Source of the DNA: an uncultured Eubacteriales bacterium
GTDB taxonomy: Bacteria; Bacillota_A; Clostridia; Christensenellales; Aristaeellaceae
Direction: 5' to 3'
Length of the DNA stretch: 22,042 bases
Assembly: GCA_902775835.1 (NCBI GenBank)
Contig: CACYNZ010000050.1
Span: forward strand, 1-22,042
The notes beneath the pieces are model-generated. The model did not search any database and was not told the DNA's origin. It saw nothing but the letters and a program-made list of their open reading frames with translations. Position numbers and translations under genes: made by a program. Position 1 is the first letter of the stretch; the number at the start of each line of letters is the position of its first letter. Of the stretch, positions 8,350-15,410 are shown piece by piece.

Positions 8350-8424
8350 GCGGCAGGTTTGCTGCATCAGCACCGATCACGCATCTGAACGGGAGAGCGG
8401 GTAAACGGTGCGAAAGCTAATAAA

Positions 8425-8489
8425 AAGAAGAGCAGGAATCATCTGAACCATTTATCGTTCGGACAGATCCTGTTCTTCTTATTTCTTTT
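8425..8489 (+). terminator. Intrinsic terminator of the NAD-salvage operon
   Basis: The outer stem AAGAAGAGCAGGA (8425-8437) pairs with 8468-8480 over 13 bp with one G-T wobble. A GAAC/GTTC inner stem closes the loop. The tail ATTTCTTTTC is T-rich. The left arm is A/G-rich and preceded by AATAAA, so the reverse complement also resembles a terminator. Confidence 0.75.
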
Positions 8490-8511
8490 CATAATGCAGT
8501 TCATAATGCAG
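8488..8511 (+). repeat. Tandem 12-bp direct repeat
   Basis: TTCATAATGCAG occurs twice, back to back (8488-8499 and 8500-8511), just after the terminator and about 60 bases upstream of the lacI promoter. No function is evident. The rest of the gap to lacI (8512-8569) shows nothing else I can name. Confidence 0.8.
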
Positions 8512-8569
8512 TAACTTCTGCTTCATGATGGTTACCAAGCGATAGCGATACAAGATTTTTCGGAATCTA

Positions 8570-8600
8570 TTGACAAACCGACGGAAGAAGAATGAATTAT
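8570..8600 (+). promoter_or_regulatory. Promoter of the lacI-GH13-malEFG operon
   Basis: A perfect -35 TTGACA (8570-8575) is present. The -10 is less clear: AATTAT (8595-8600) with a 19-base spacer is the best candidate. The LacI-type operator begins four bases downstream, so repression at the start site would be expected. Confidence 0.6.
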
Positions 8601-8603
8601 ATA

Positions 8604-8617
8604 CGCAAGCGGTTGCA
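8604..8617 (+). promoter_or_regulatory. LacI-family operator at the promoter
   Basis: GCAAGCGGTTGC (8605-8616) is a 12-bp palindrome with 10 of 12 positions symmetric around the central CG typical of LacI/GalR-family sites. It lies between the -10 region and the ribosome binding site of the lacI gene, and it shares GCAAGCG with the perfect palindrome at 9679. Autoregulation is the simplest reading. A cre site for CcpA is the alternative. Confidence 0.7.
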
Positions 8618-8643
8618 TAAAATACGATGGAGGTGGATGAGGT

Positions 8644-9636
8644 ATGGCTGTTACGATTCACGATGTGGCCAAGTTGGCCGGTGTCAATTCATCCACCGTT
8701 TCCCGGGTCATCAACGGAAAAGCCACGATTACGCCCGATACCAAAGAACGGGTGTTTGCGGCCATGCGGGAATTGGATTATCATCCAAACTCTCTGGCGC
8801 GCAGTCTGGCCAGCGGCCTGAGCGGCGCGATTGGCGTGGTGGTCAACGCCCGTGATGCTGAAGCCTTCAGCAATGTGTTTTTCAGCCGAAGTCTGTTTGC
8901 GATTGAACAGGCAGCGCAGGCCCGCGGGTATCAGGTGATTATTGCCAACGGCGCGCAAAGCCGGGGCAGCACCATAGAAAACCTGATGAAGGAGCATAAG
9001 GTGGACGGACTGATTCTGCCCCCCACTACGGTGAAGCCTGCCCTGATGGATACAATCGGTGATTTTCCCTATGTGGTGCTCGGCACACCGGATACACTGC
9101 GCAGTGAAACATGCTGGGTAGACAATAACAATGAACAGGGGGCCGAGATGGCTGTCCGGCATTTGCAGAAGCAGGGATACCAGCGTATTGCCTATCTGGG
9201 CGGACATCTGAAACGGGGTTTTACCAAGCGCCGTATCCGGGGCTACCAGAATGCCAATATCGGAACGGAAACCATCCTGACAACCGATGGCACCGCGGAA
9301 AATGCCTGTATGCTGGCAACTGAGGAACTGAAAAAGTCAGATCACTGCGATGCCTTTGTCTGCAATGACAATCTGGCAGCTTTTGGTCTGCTGAAAGCCT
9401 GCAGGGCACAGCATCTGTCTGTGCCTCAGGAAATCGGGATTGTGGCTTTTGATAATTATCCTCTGGCTGAATACATGGACCCGCCGCTGACCATTGTGGA
9501 TATTGATACCGCCATGCTGGGTGAACAGTCTGCTCAGCTTCTTTTCCGGCGCATTGAAAACAAGGTGGGGAATCAGCAGATTATGCTGTCCGCAAATCTG
9601 GTTGTCAGAGCTTCATCAGAGAGGAAGGCGAAATAA
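8644..9636 (+). CDS. LacI/GalR-family transcriptional regulator, MalR-like
   Basis: This is a DNA-binding repressor of 330 residues, a normal family length. The helix-turn-helix and hinge are clear: TIHDVAKLAGVNSSTVSRVI at 4-23, then NSLARSLASG at about 54-63. A periplasmic-binding-protein-like sensor domain follows (IGVVVNARD, VDGLILPPTT, VVLGTP, CWVDNNNEQG, YLGG, DAFVCNDNLAAFGLL, IGIVAFDNYPLAEYMDPPLT). The CWVDNNNEQGAEMA segment and the DNYPLAEYMDPPLT end resemble MalR-type regulators that respond to maltodextrins. GGAGG at 8629-8633 and the overlapping GATGAGG precede the ATG. Its TAA is immediately followed by the ATG of the GH13 gene. Two candidate operators in the unit suggest it represses its own operon. 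Confidence 0.95.
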   Translation: MAVTIHDVAKLAGVNSSTVSRVINGKATITPDTKERVFAAMRELDYHPNSLARSLASGLSGAIGVVVNARDAEAFSNVFFSRSLFAIEQAAQARGYQVIIANGAQSRGSTIENLMKEHKVDGLILPPTTVKPALMDTIGDFPYVVLGTPDTLRSETCWVDNNNEQGAEMAVRHLQKQGYQRIAYLGGHLKRGFTKRRIRGYQNANIGTETILTTDGTAENACMLATEELKKSDHCDAFVCNDNLAAFGLLKACRAQHLSVPQEIGIVAFDNYPLAEYMDPPLTIVDIDTAMLGEQSAQLLFRRIENKVGNQQIMLSANLVVRASSERKAK

Positions 9637-11301
9637 ATGAACAAGTCTGCCGTAAGGCACCTTTCTTTTTACCCCTTTGTGCAAGCGCTTGCACGAATGA
9701 AGGCTCGTTTTATGCTGGAATCCGCAGCCGGTGATCTGATCGCCTGTGAACTGGTGTGGTGGAAGCGCAGCACGCCCGAAGAACAGCATGCGGTGTCCAT
9801 GCATGTTGCCATCAGCAACTGGTGTACGGATCAGTGGCAGGCGGAAGTAAGCTTTCAGGAGGAAGTACACTATATCAAGTATGGATTCCGGTTGACCGAT
9901 CAGGCAGGAAATACCTTCTGGTATAACGCTTACGGCTTTCATGGGGCGGATACGCCCGAAGGCAGCTTTGAGATACTGCAGATCAATAAAACCGACGTGC
10001 TGCGGGTTCCTGCCTGGAGCCAGGGCTGCATTTACTATCAGATTTTCCCGGAGCGCTTTGCGAAATCCGGGAAGATCCGGGGTCCTTTTGACGCATGGGA
10101 CGCCGAGCCTACCCGAGAAAACTTTCTGGGAGGCGATTTGCGCGGCATTATTGAGCGTCTGCCGTATCTGAATGATCTGGGGATCGAATGCATATATCTG
10201 AATCCCATCTTTCTGGGGGATTTCAATCACAAGTACGCAACCACGGATTATTTCAAGGTTGATCCCATGTTCGGCACGGAACCCGATCTGATGGAGCTGG
10301 TGGAAAAAGCACACTGTCTGGGCATTCGCGTGATTCTGGACGGCGTGTTTAACCATGTGGGCATACATTTTGCACCTTTCCTGGACTTTATGGAGAAGGG
10401 CGAAAAAAGCGCGTACCGGGACTGGTTCTATCCCAAGCGGTATCCCATCCGGATTGATTCTGCCTGCTATGAGTGCGTGGGTGACTATCCCTACATGCCG
10501 CGGCTTAACGGAGCAAATCCGGAAGTGAGAGGCTATGTCCAGAAAGTGCTGCTGTACTGGCTGGAGCACGCGCATATTGACGGCTGGCGTTTTGATGTGG
10601 CGGATGAACTTGACCGGCATGCGGTCACCATCTGGCGTGAAGCAGTGAAGCGCTGTTATCCCGATGCCCTGATCCTGGCCGAAACCTGGGGAAATGCCTC
10701 CCGGCTCCTGGGACCGGACGGTTTTGACAGCGCCATGAACTACCTGTTCCGTGACGCTGTGATTGATTTCTTTGCCAAAGGCGCGATTACGGCCCGGCAG
10801 TTTCAGGATCGTCTGGACAGCATGCTGATGGACTATCCCGAAGAGATCAATCTGTCCATGTATAACCTGATGGGCAGCCACGATACCGCGCGTTTCCTGA
10901 CGGAATCCGGGGATGAGGTCTGGCGGCTGCGGCTTGCCATGGCGTTCCAGATGCTGTTTCCCGGGGCGCCTGCCATCTATTACGGCGATGAACTGGGGAT
11001 GACCGGGGAAAACGATCCGGGCTGCCGGGGAGGAATGGCATGGGATGCACCGGATGAAGCGCTGCATGCATGGCAGAAGGAAATGATTGCCCTGCGGAAA
11101 AGGCACAAGTGCCTTCGAACAGGCACATACCGCGTCCTGACTGCAGATGATACCCTGTTTGCCCTGCAGCGGGCCGATGAAAATGACCGTGTGACTGCTG
11201 TCTTCAACACCGGCGATGCATCACAGACTTTGGACTTGACGGAGGTGGAGGAACCTGTGCACATTCCGCCGCATTCCGTAAAGATCATAGAAAGACCATG
11301 A
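9637..11301 (+). CDS. Alpha-glycosidase, glycoside hydrolase family 13 (neopullulanase/cyclomaltodextrinase-like)
   Basis: A cytosolic amylase-family enzyme of 554 residues, expected to hydrolyse imported maltodextrins. An N-terminal CBM34-like beta domain (about 1-120) precedes the barrel. The four GH13 regions are present: DGVFNH (235-240), GWRFDVADE (316-324) with nucleophile Asp320, LAETWG (347-352) with acid/base Glu349, and GSHDTARF (413-420) with Asp416. CIYYQIFPERFA (131-142) and LGGDLRGI (164-171) are typical of the neopullulanase/maltogenic amylase/cyclomaltodextrinase group. It is somewhat shorter than the usual 580-590. The start at 9637 immediately follows the lacI stop with GAGGAAGG upstream. 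The first 20 residues align with the beginning of CBM34 domains, so I prefer it to the ATG at 9697. A perfect LacI-type operator covers codons 15-20. Confidence 0.92.
   Translation: MNKSAVRHLSFYPFVQALARMKARFMLESAAGDLIACELVWWKRSTPEEQHAVSMHVAISNWCTDQWQAEVSFQEEVHYIKYGFRLTDQAGNTFWYNAYGFHGADTPEGSFEILQINKTDVLRVPAWSQGCIYYQIFPERFAKSGKIRGPFDAWDAEPTRENFLGGDLRGIIERLPYLNDLGIECIYLNPIFLGDFNHKYATTDYFKVDPMFGTEPDLMELVEKAHCLGIRVILDGVFNHVGIHFAPFLDFMEKGEKSAYRDWFYPKRYPIRIDSACYECVGDYPYMPRLNGANPEVRGYVQKVLLYWLEHAHIDGWRFDVADELDRHAVTIWREAVKRCYPDALILAETWGNASRLLGPDGFDSAMNYLFRDAVIDFFAKGAITARQFQDRLDSMLMDYPEEINLSMYNLMGSHDTARFLTESGDEVWRLRLAMAFQMLFPGAPAIYYGDELGMTGENDPGCRGGMAWDAPDEALHAWQKEMIALRKRHKCLRTGTYRVLTADDTLFALQRADENDRVTAVFNTGDASQTLDLTEVEEPVHIPPHSVKIIERP
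9679..9694 (+). promoter_or_regulatory. Perfect 16-bp LacI-type operator inside the GH13 coding sequence
   Basis: GTGCAAGCGCTTGCAC is a perfect palindrome with a central CG, the archetypal LacI/GalR-family operator. It lies 43 bases into the GH13 gene and just downstream of the lacI gene. It encodes the residues QALA without disturbing the frame. It shares its half-site with the weaker operator at 8604-8617, about 1.08 kb upstream, which would allow looping or a transcriptional roadblock. Confidence 0.85.
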
Positions 11302-11313
11302 GGAGGAAGAAAA

Positions 11314-12558
11314 ATGCGTACCTTCACAAGAATGCTGACTCTTTTGCTTGCGTGCATGATGCTCGCAGCCATCTGCCCGGCCATGGCCGAGGATCAGACC
11401 GTGACCATTAACTTCTGGCACCACTACAGTGCCCAGTCCGCCGAGAACGAAACCCTGATGAATGTACTGATCCCTGCCTTTGAGGCAGAAAACCCCGGTA
11501 TCAAGGTAAATGCTGTTTCCCACGAGTGGGCTGAGCTCCATGACAAGGTGCTGGTCAGCGCAAATTCCAATGCCCTGCCGGATGTGGCCCGCTGCGATAT
11601 TGCCTGGCTTCCTGAGTTTCAGAAAATGGGTATTCTGGTGGCTCTGGATGAAGAGATGGATGACTTCGCCAGCGTCAGCGGACAGCTGCTGGACAGCGCC
11701 ATGTCCACTGCAGTCATTGGCGGTCATTACTATGCGCTGGCTCTGAACACCAACAGCAAAATTGTGTTCTACAATACCGACATGCTGGAAGCTGCCGGCG
11801 TGGAAGTGCCTGCCACCATGGATGAGTGGGCGGAAGCGATCAGAAAGCTCTCTGGTGAGAACGCCAACGGGCAGCAGGTCTGGGGCTGGAACGAGCCCGC
11901 GCTGGCCGGCTGGAACATCTGCCCCTTTATCTGGAGCTTCGGCGGCAGCCTGACCAATGAGGAGCAGACCGTGGCTACCGGGTATATCAACAGTCCTGCT
12001 ACCGTGAAGGCCATCGAGACGTTTGCCGAGCTTGTGAAGTCTGGCTGCATCACCGGCTTCAATGCCGGCGATATCCCCATGACCGATGGCTTCGGCACCG
12101 GACGTTATGCCATGATGCTGGAAGGCCCCTGGAAGTCTGCGGAGCTGGCTGGTGCCTATCCCGATGTGGCCTATGGCACCGCGCCTATTCCCGCCGGTGA
12201 AGGCGGCAGCGTTTCCGTGCTGGGCGGTGAAGACATTGCCATGTTCAATTCTGCCAATAAGGAAGCCGCATGGAAATTCATGCAGTTCATGACCAGTGAA
12301 TATGCTGAGACCGAAATGGCCAAGTGCGGCCAGATCCCTGTGAACAAGGCCGCTCTGGAGAGCGAAACTGTCAAGGCTGCTGATTACGCCCCCTTCATCG
12401 AGGCAATCAGGACTGCGAAGGCCCGTCCCACTGTGGCAGCATGGAGCGAAATGGACAATGATCTGCAGGTGGCTATGAACGCTGTAGTCACGGGCGAAAA
12501 GACTGCACAGGAAGCAATGGATGAACTTGCCGCGTCCTGGGATACTCTTCTGAAGTAA
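11314..12558 (+). CDS. CUT1 solute-binding protein, maltodextrin-binding MalE-like
   Basis: This is the extracellular sugar-binding component of the importer encoded just downstream, 414 residues, typical of family 1 binding proteins. The N-terminus is a signal peptide: MRTFTRM, a hydrophobic core, then cleavage most likely after AMA before EDQT (about residue 24). LLAC (11-14) resembles a lipobox but is very close to the N-terminus, so lipid anchoring is uncertain. Family features include INFWHHYSAQSAENE, VNAVSHEWAELHDKVL, LPDVARCDIAWLPEF, GRYAMMLEGPWKSAEL (about 269-284) and LGGEDIAMFNSANKEAAWKF. AGGAGGAAG precedes the ATG, and the gene begins 12 bases after the GH13 stop. A maltodextrin substrate is inferred from the neighbours. 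Confidence 0.93.
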   Translation: MRTFTRMLTLLLACMMLAAICPAMAEDQTVTINFWHHYSAQSAENETLMNVLIPAFEAENPGIKVNAVSHEWAELHDKVLVSANSNALPDVARCDIAWLPEFQKMGILVALDEEMDDFASVSGQLLDSAMSTAVIGGHYYALALNTNSKIVFYNTDMLEAAGVEVPATMDEWAEAIRKLSGENANGQQVWGWNEPALAGWNICPFIWSFGGSLTNEEQTVATGYINSPATVKAIETFAELVKSGCITGFNAGDIPMTDGFGTGRYAMMLEGPWKSAELAGAYPDVAYGTAPIPAGEGGSVSVLGGEDIAMFNSANKEAAWKFMQFMTSEYAETEMAKCGQIPVNKAALESETVKAADYAPFIEAIRTAKARPTVAAWSEMDNDLQVAMNAVVTGEKTAQEAMDELAASWDTLLK

Positions 12559-12564
12559 AAAAGC

Positions 12565-12598
12565 CAGGCGGGGACAGGAATCATCCTGCCCCCGCCTG
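12565..12598 (+). other. Stable intercistronic hairpin between binding-protein and permease genes
   Basis: A 15-bp stem (12565-12579 with 12584-12598, one G-T wobble, CAGGCGGGG at the base) closes a 4-base loop ATCA. No T-run follows on the + strand, so it is unlikely to terminate the operon. An A-run precedes it, so the - strand copy would look like a full terminator. Its position after malE is where many operons place an mRNA-stabilising structure that raises the ratio of binding protein to permease. Confidence 0.75.
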
Positions 12599-12615
12599 TC
12601 AGGGAGTGTGGATAT

Positions 12616-13500
12616 ATGATTACGAAATCTCGTATCAATCGGGCGCAGATCATAGGACTGCTGCTGCCGGGGCTGCTCGTTTTTGGACTGTTTACCGTCT
12701 ATCCGATCATCCGCCTGTTCTGGATGAGCCTGTGCGATATGAGTTTTTCTTCCATGCTCATTCAGCCCTTTGCAGGAATCATGAACTACCGGGAAGTGTT
12801 CAGTGACTCCACTTTCTGGACGGTTTTCGTCAACAGCATAGTGTATACGCTCATCACGGTACCCGGCCAGATGGCGCTGGGTCTCTTTGTTGCTGTCCTG
12901 CTGAACGGCATCAGGCGTTTCAGCGTCACTTTCCGGGTGATCAACTACCTGCCGGTGGTAACCTCCTGGGTGATTGCCTCTCTGGTTTTCCGCTACATTT
13001 TCAACACGGAAGGCCTGCTCAATTATTTCTTATGGAAAATCATCGGTGTCACATCCGGTAATATCCGCTGGCTGGATACCCGCTGGAGTGGATTGTCGGT
13101 TGCCATGATTCTGGGGATATGGAAGGGTATTGGCTGGAACATGGTGATTTTTCTGGCTGCCTTGCAGCAGGTGCCTCAGGATCTGTATGAGGCTGCGGAG
13201 ATCGACGGCTGCGGAACCTGGAAAAAGTTTGTAAATGTCACACTGCCCGCTATCCGGGGAACCATCCTGTTCGCCCTGATCGAGCTGACCATCGGCGGAT
13301 TCAATGTATTTACCTCTATCAAAATGATCACTGGCGGAAAACCTGCCCATCAGACAGATACATTGCTGACCTGGATGTATTACAAGGCATTCAGTACGGG
13401 AAAATTCGGCTATGCGGCGGCGCTCAGTTTTGTGATGGCTCTGTCCCTGGGGCTTCTGGCCATCGTGCAGTTCCGTATGATGCGAAGCAGAGATGCGTAA
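12616..13500 (+). CDS. ABC maltodextrin importer permease, MalF-like
   Basis: This is an inner-membrane permease subunit, 294 residues, with about six hydrophobic segments beginning at residues 12-32. The EAA loop reads EAAEIDGCGTWKKFVNVTLP at about 193-212. It contains no extra N-terminal helices or periplasmic P2 loop of the enterobacterial MalF type, so it matches the shorter Gram-positive CUT1 form. The ATG is preceded by AGGGAG at about 12601. It is separated from the binding protein by the hairpin at 12565-12598 and precedes the second permease, whose Shine-Dalgarno sequence overlaps this stop. Confidence 0.93.
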   Translation: MITKSRINRAQIIGLLLPGLLVFGLFTVYPIIRLFWMSLCDMSFSSMLIQPFAGIMNYREVFSDSTFWTVFVNSIVYTLITVPGQMALGLFVAVLLNGIRRFSVTFRVINYLPVVTSWVIASLVFRYIFNTEGLLNYFLWKIIGVTSGNIRWLDTRWSGLSVAMILGIWKGIGWNMVIFLAALQQVPQDLYEAAEIDGCGTWKKFVNVTLPAIRGTILFALIELTIGGFNVFTSIKMITGGKPAHQTDTLLTWMYYKAFSTGKFGYAAALSFVMALSLGLLAIVQFRMMRSRDA

Positions 13501-13513
13501 GGAGGATGGCAAA

Positions 13514-14365
13514 ATGAAAAGCAGAAATGCCATAAGGATACGAGCTGCTGTCGTCCGTTATCTGCTGCTGGCTGTGGGTACTGTAATTTTCACTCTGCCC
13601 ATGATCTATATGATATCGACTTCTCTGCGGCCCAACGGCGCGCTTTATGAATATCCGCCGCGTTTCTTCCCGAAGTGGGAAGCGCTGACACTGGAAAACT
13701 ACGATTATATTCTGCATCAGAGCAAGTTTTATCTGAACTTCCTTAACTCTGTGATGGTTTCCGTTTCCACCATCACGCTTGCAGCGCTGGTGGGTTCCGC
13801 CATGGCATTCGTGCTTGGCAAGTTCAAATCAAAAGGCACGAACCTTTTGTTCGCGTTCATCATTATCACCATGATCATTCCGGGCACCACCATGATTGTG
13901 CCGCAGTTTGAACTGGCCACCAAGCTGGGCATGGTCAACAAGCTGTGGGGACTGATTCCGTTCTATGTAGCCTGGGTGATTCCGTTCTCGACATTCATGA
14001 TCAAGGGCTTTATGGAGAACATTCCCGGCGAGATCATGGAAGCAACCTGGATTGACGGGGCGGATGTGTGGACGGTGTATACGAAGATTGCCATGCCGCT
14101 GGCTTCACCGGCAATTGCTTCGGTCAGCATTTTCAATTTCCTGACCGCATGGGAGGAATATCCATGGGCCAATACCGTCATCAATGACAACAGTAAACGC
14201 ACATTACCCATTGCCATTGCCGGATTCTTTGGTCAGCATCAGTTTACTCAATGGGGCTACGTCTTCGCCATGTCCGTGCTGACGCTGATCCCTGTGGTGC
14301 TGATTTTCATCCTGTGTCAGAAGTTTTTTGTGCAGGGGCTGACGGCGGGCAGCGTAAAGGGATGA
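13514..14365 (+). CDS. ABC maltodextrin importer permease, MalG-like
   Basis: This is the second permease subunit of the operon, 283 residues. It has the usual first helix (TVIFTLPMIYMISTSLRP), the EAA loop EATWIDGADVWTVYTKIAMP and the C-terminal FFVQGLTAGSVKG tail shared by MalG-type proteins. I chose the ATG at 13514 because AAGGAGG (13499-13505), which overlaps the upstream stop, is correctly spaced from it. An in-frame ATG at 13493 lies inside the previous gene and lacks a site. No ATPase gene follows. A shared MsmX-like protein encoded elsewhere is inferred. Confidence 0.93.
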   Translation: MKSRNAIRIRAAVVRYLLLAVGTVIFTLPMIYMISTSLRPNGALYEYPPRFFPKWEALTLENYDYILHQSKFYLNFLNSVMVSVSTITLAALVGSAMAFVLGKFKSKGTNLLFAFIIITMIIPGTTMIVPQFELATKLGMVNKLWGLIPFYVAWVIPFSTFMIKGFMENIPGEIMEATWIDGADVWTVYTKIAMPLASPAIASVSIFNFLTAWEEYPWANTVINDNSKRTLPIAIAGFFGQHQFTQWGYVFAMSVLTLIPVVLIFILCQKFFVQGLTAGSVKG

Positions 14366-14508
14366 CCTTGTGACAGCAGGATGCAATGCAAAGCAGGCGC
14401 AGATGACTTCTGTTTCCAAATCATTTTCACTGACAATCAGATCTGTTTTGTCCTGGACAGCTTTTCGTAAGGGCCCGTTCTGCTTTTCAGAACAGATCGG
14501 GCTTACAG

Positions 14509-14538
14509 AAAAAAAGAGAGAAGCCTGTTTCGCTTCTC
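14509..14538 (-). terminator. Intrinsic terminator for the - strand genes
   Basis: Read on the - strand, GAGAAGC (14532-14538) pairs with GCTTCTC (14518-14524) around a 7-base loop and is followed by TC and a run of seven T (14509-14515 on the + strand as A). It lies about 200 bases beyond the stop of the P-loop gene. Confidence 0.8.
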
Positions 14539-14558
14539 ATCCTCAATTTCAATGATCA

Positions 14559-14660
14559 GGTTTTGAGCGGGATAAGCACTGCTTTCCCGCTCCTTTTGTG
14601 CATACGGAAGGTTTTGAGCGGGATAAGCACTGCTTTCCCGCTCCTTTTGTGTATACGGAT
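14559..14660 (+). repeat. Tandem duplicated 51-bp terminator-like hairpin
   Basis: Two head-to-tail units (14559-14609 and 14610-14660) differ at only two positions. Each contains GAGCGGG pairing with CCCGCTC plus an inner AAGCA-C-TGCTT palindrome, followed by CCTTTTGTG. On the + strand each unit resembles a weak intrinsic terminator, about 195 and 245 bases after the malG-like stop. The unit length of 51 is a multiple of three, but I see no coding use. Confidence 0.85.
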
Positions 14661-14741
14661 GACCAGACTTACATTCAAGAGCGGCGTCACGGCAGACATG
14701 CAATCAGGGCCTGTAAGAATCTTTCGCAGAGCGGGAGCAGT

Positions 14742-15374
14742 TCAGCAAAGTCCAAATATTCTCTCAGCCAGTGTCAGTGTTTCTGTTACGTTCCTGCTCT
14801 CATCCCGGAGGATCACCGGGAAACCGGAGTGCAGGAAGCGCTCATACCGTTCCCGGGAGTTGATTCGTGCAAGGCCATGCCGATAGTTCTCCATGGCGGC
14901 TTCCGGGTCCGGTTCCTCCATAATCAGGCGGTAGAGGAACTGCTTTTCACGGTCCGGGCGCTCAAAGAACCGGCGAACGGAGATTTCCGGGTCAGCCAGC
15001 ATGATCAGTACGTGGCCGGGAGCAGCGATCTCCCGCAGGGTTTTCAGGGAGATGTTGGTGTCCACAAAGACCGGCCTGCCCTGAGCCGCTGCTTCCGGGA
15101 GAAGGCGCAGTTCCAGTGTTTCACACTCCATGGCGACATTGTCAAACCATGTTTCGTATGCTTCCGGCGTCCTGCGGATGAAATCATGCCAGTCTTCCAG
15201 ATCCCTGGTATAGGTCAGATTGGGAAATTCCTCCCTGCTCAGTTCCGGCAGCAGCTGGTCATGGTAATTTTCTCCGCATTCGATGCCATCATGTTTTTCC
15301 GCCAGCAGGTGAACCATGGTGGATTTCCCGGCATAGGCGGTGCCGGTAATGAAGTATGCATTCTCAAATCTCAT
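14742..15374 (-). CDS. P-loop NTPase, small-molecule kinase-like
   Basis: This 210-residue protein begins with a strand and a P-loop (YFITGTAYAGKSTM; Walker A GTAYAGKST at 11-19), as in adenylate/shikimate kinase-like P-loop proteins. A candidate Walker B-like strand is VFVDTNI (about 102-108), with LIMLADPE further on. Arg-rich stretches (VRRFFERPDREKQF) resemble a lid. The substrate is unknown. GAGGG precedes the ATG. It is the last gene of the - strand run, 36 bases after the ICMT-like gene, and is followed by the terminator at 14509-14538. A DNA-level copy of its 3' end, 41 of 46 bases identical, lies at 20283-20328. Confidence 0.8.
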   Translation of the reverse strand: MRFENAYFITGTAYAGKSTMVHLLAEKHDGIECGENYHDQLLPELSREEFPNLTYTRDLEDWHDFIRRTPEAYETWFDNVAMECETLELRLLPEAAAQGRPVFVDTNISLKTLREIAAPGHVLIMLADPEISVRRFFERPDREKQFLYRLIMEEPDPEAAMENYRHGLARINSRERYERFLHSGFPVILRDESRNVTETLTLAERIFGLC

Positions 15375-15410
15375 AGAATTCCCTCAAGCTGTTTTCCGCA
15401 GGATCAGCCA

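Larger units (their letters stand above)
14366..14741. other. Convergent intergenic region, no gene seen
   Basis: The 376 bases between the malG-like gene and the - strand P-loop gene hold only structured elements. A hairpin at 14467-14506 (GTAAG..GCCCG..TTCTG with CAGAA..CGGGC..TTAC) overlaps an alternative pairing of GATCTGTT (14440-14447) with AACAGATC (14491-14498). A - strand terminator follows at 14509-14538, then the tandem 51-bp repeat at 14559-14660. Short open frames through the repeat have no ribosome binding site or recognisable product. Confidence 0.7.

Noticed and set aside
6916..8373. A 485-codon antisense open frame over pncA and pncB
   Set aside because: It crosses two well-supported sense genes and shows no family pattern.
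9616..11106. A 496-codon antisense open frame over the GH13 gene
   Set aside because: It is a shadow of the GH13 frame with no ribosome binding site or known domain.
14559..14660. A CRISPR array
   Set aside because: There are only two copies, directly abutting with no spacers, and each is a hairpin terminator-like unit.
14563..14886. A small + strand protein with a 17-residue repeat
   Set aside because: The repeat arises from the 51-bp hairpin unit being a multiple of three. There is no ribosome binding site, and it runs into the antisense of the P-loop gene.
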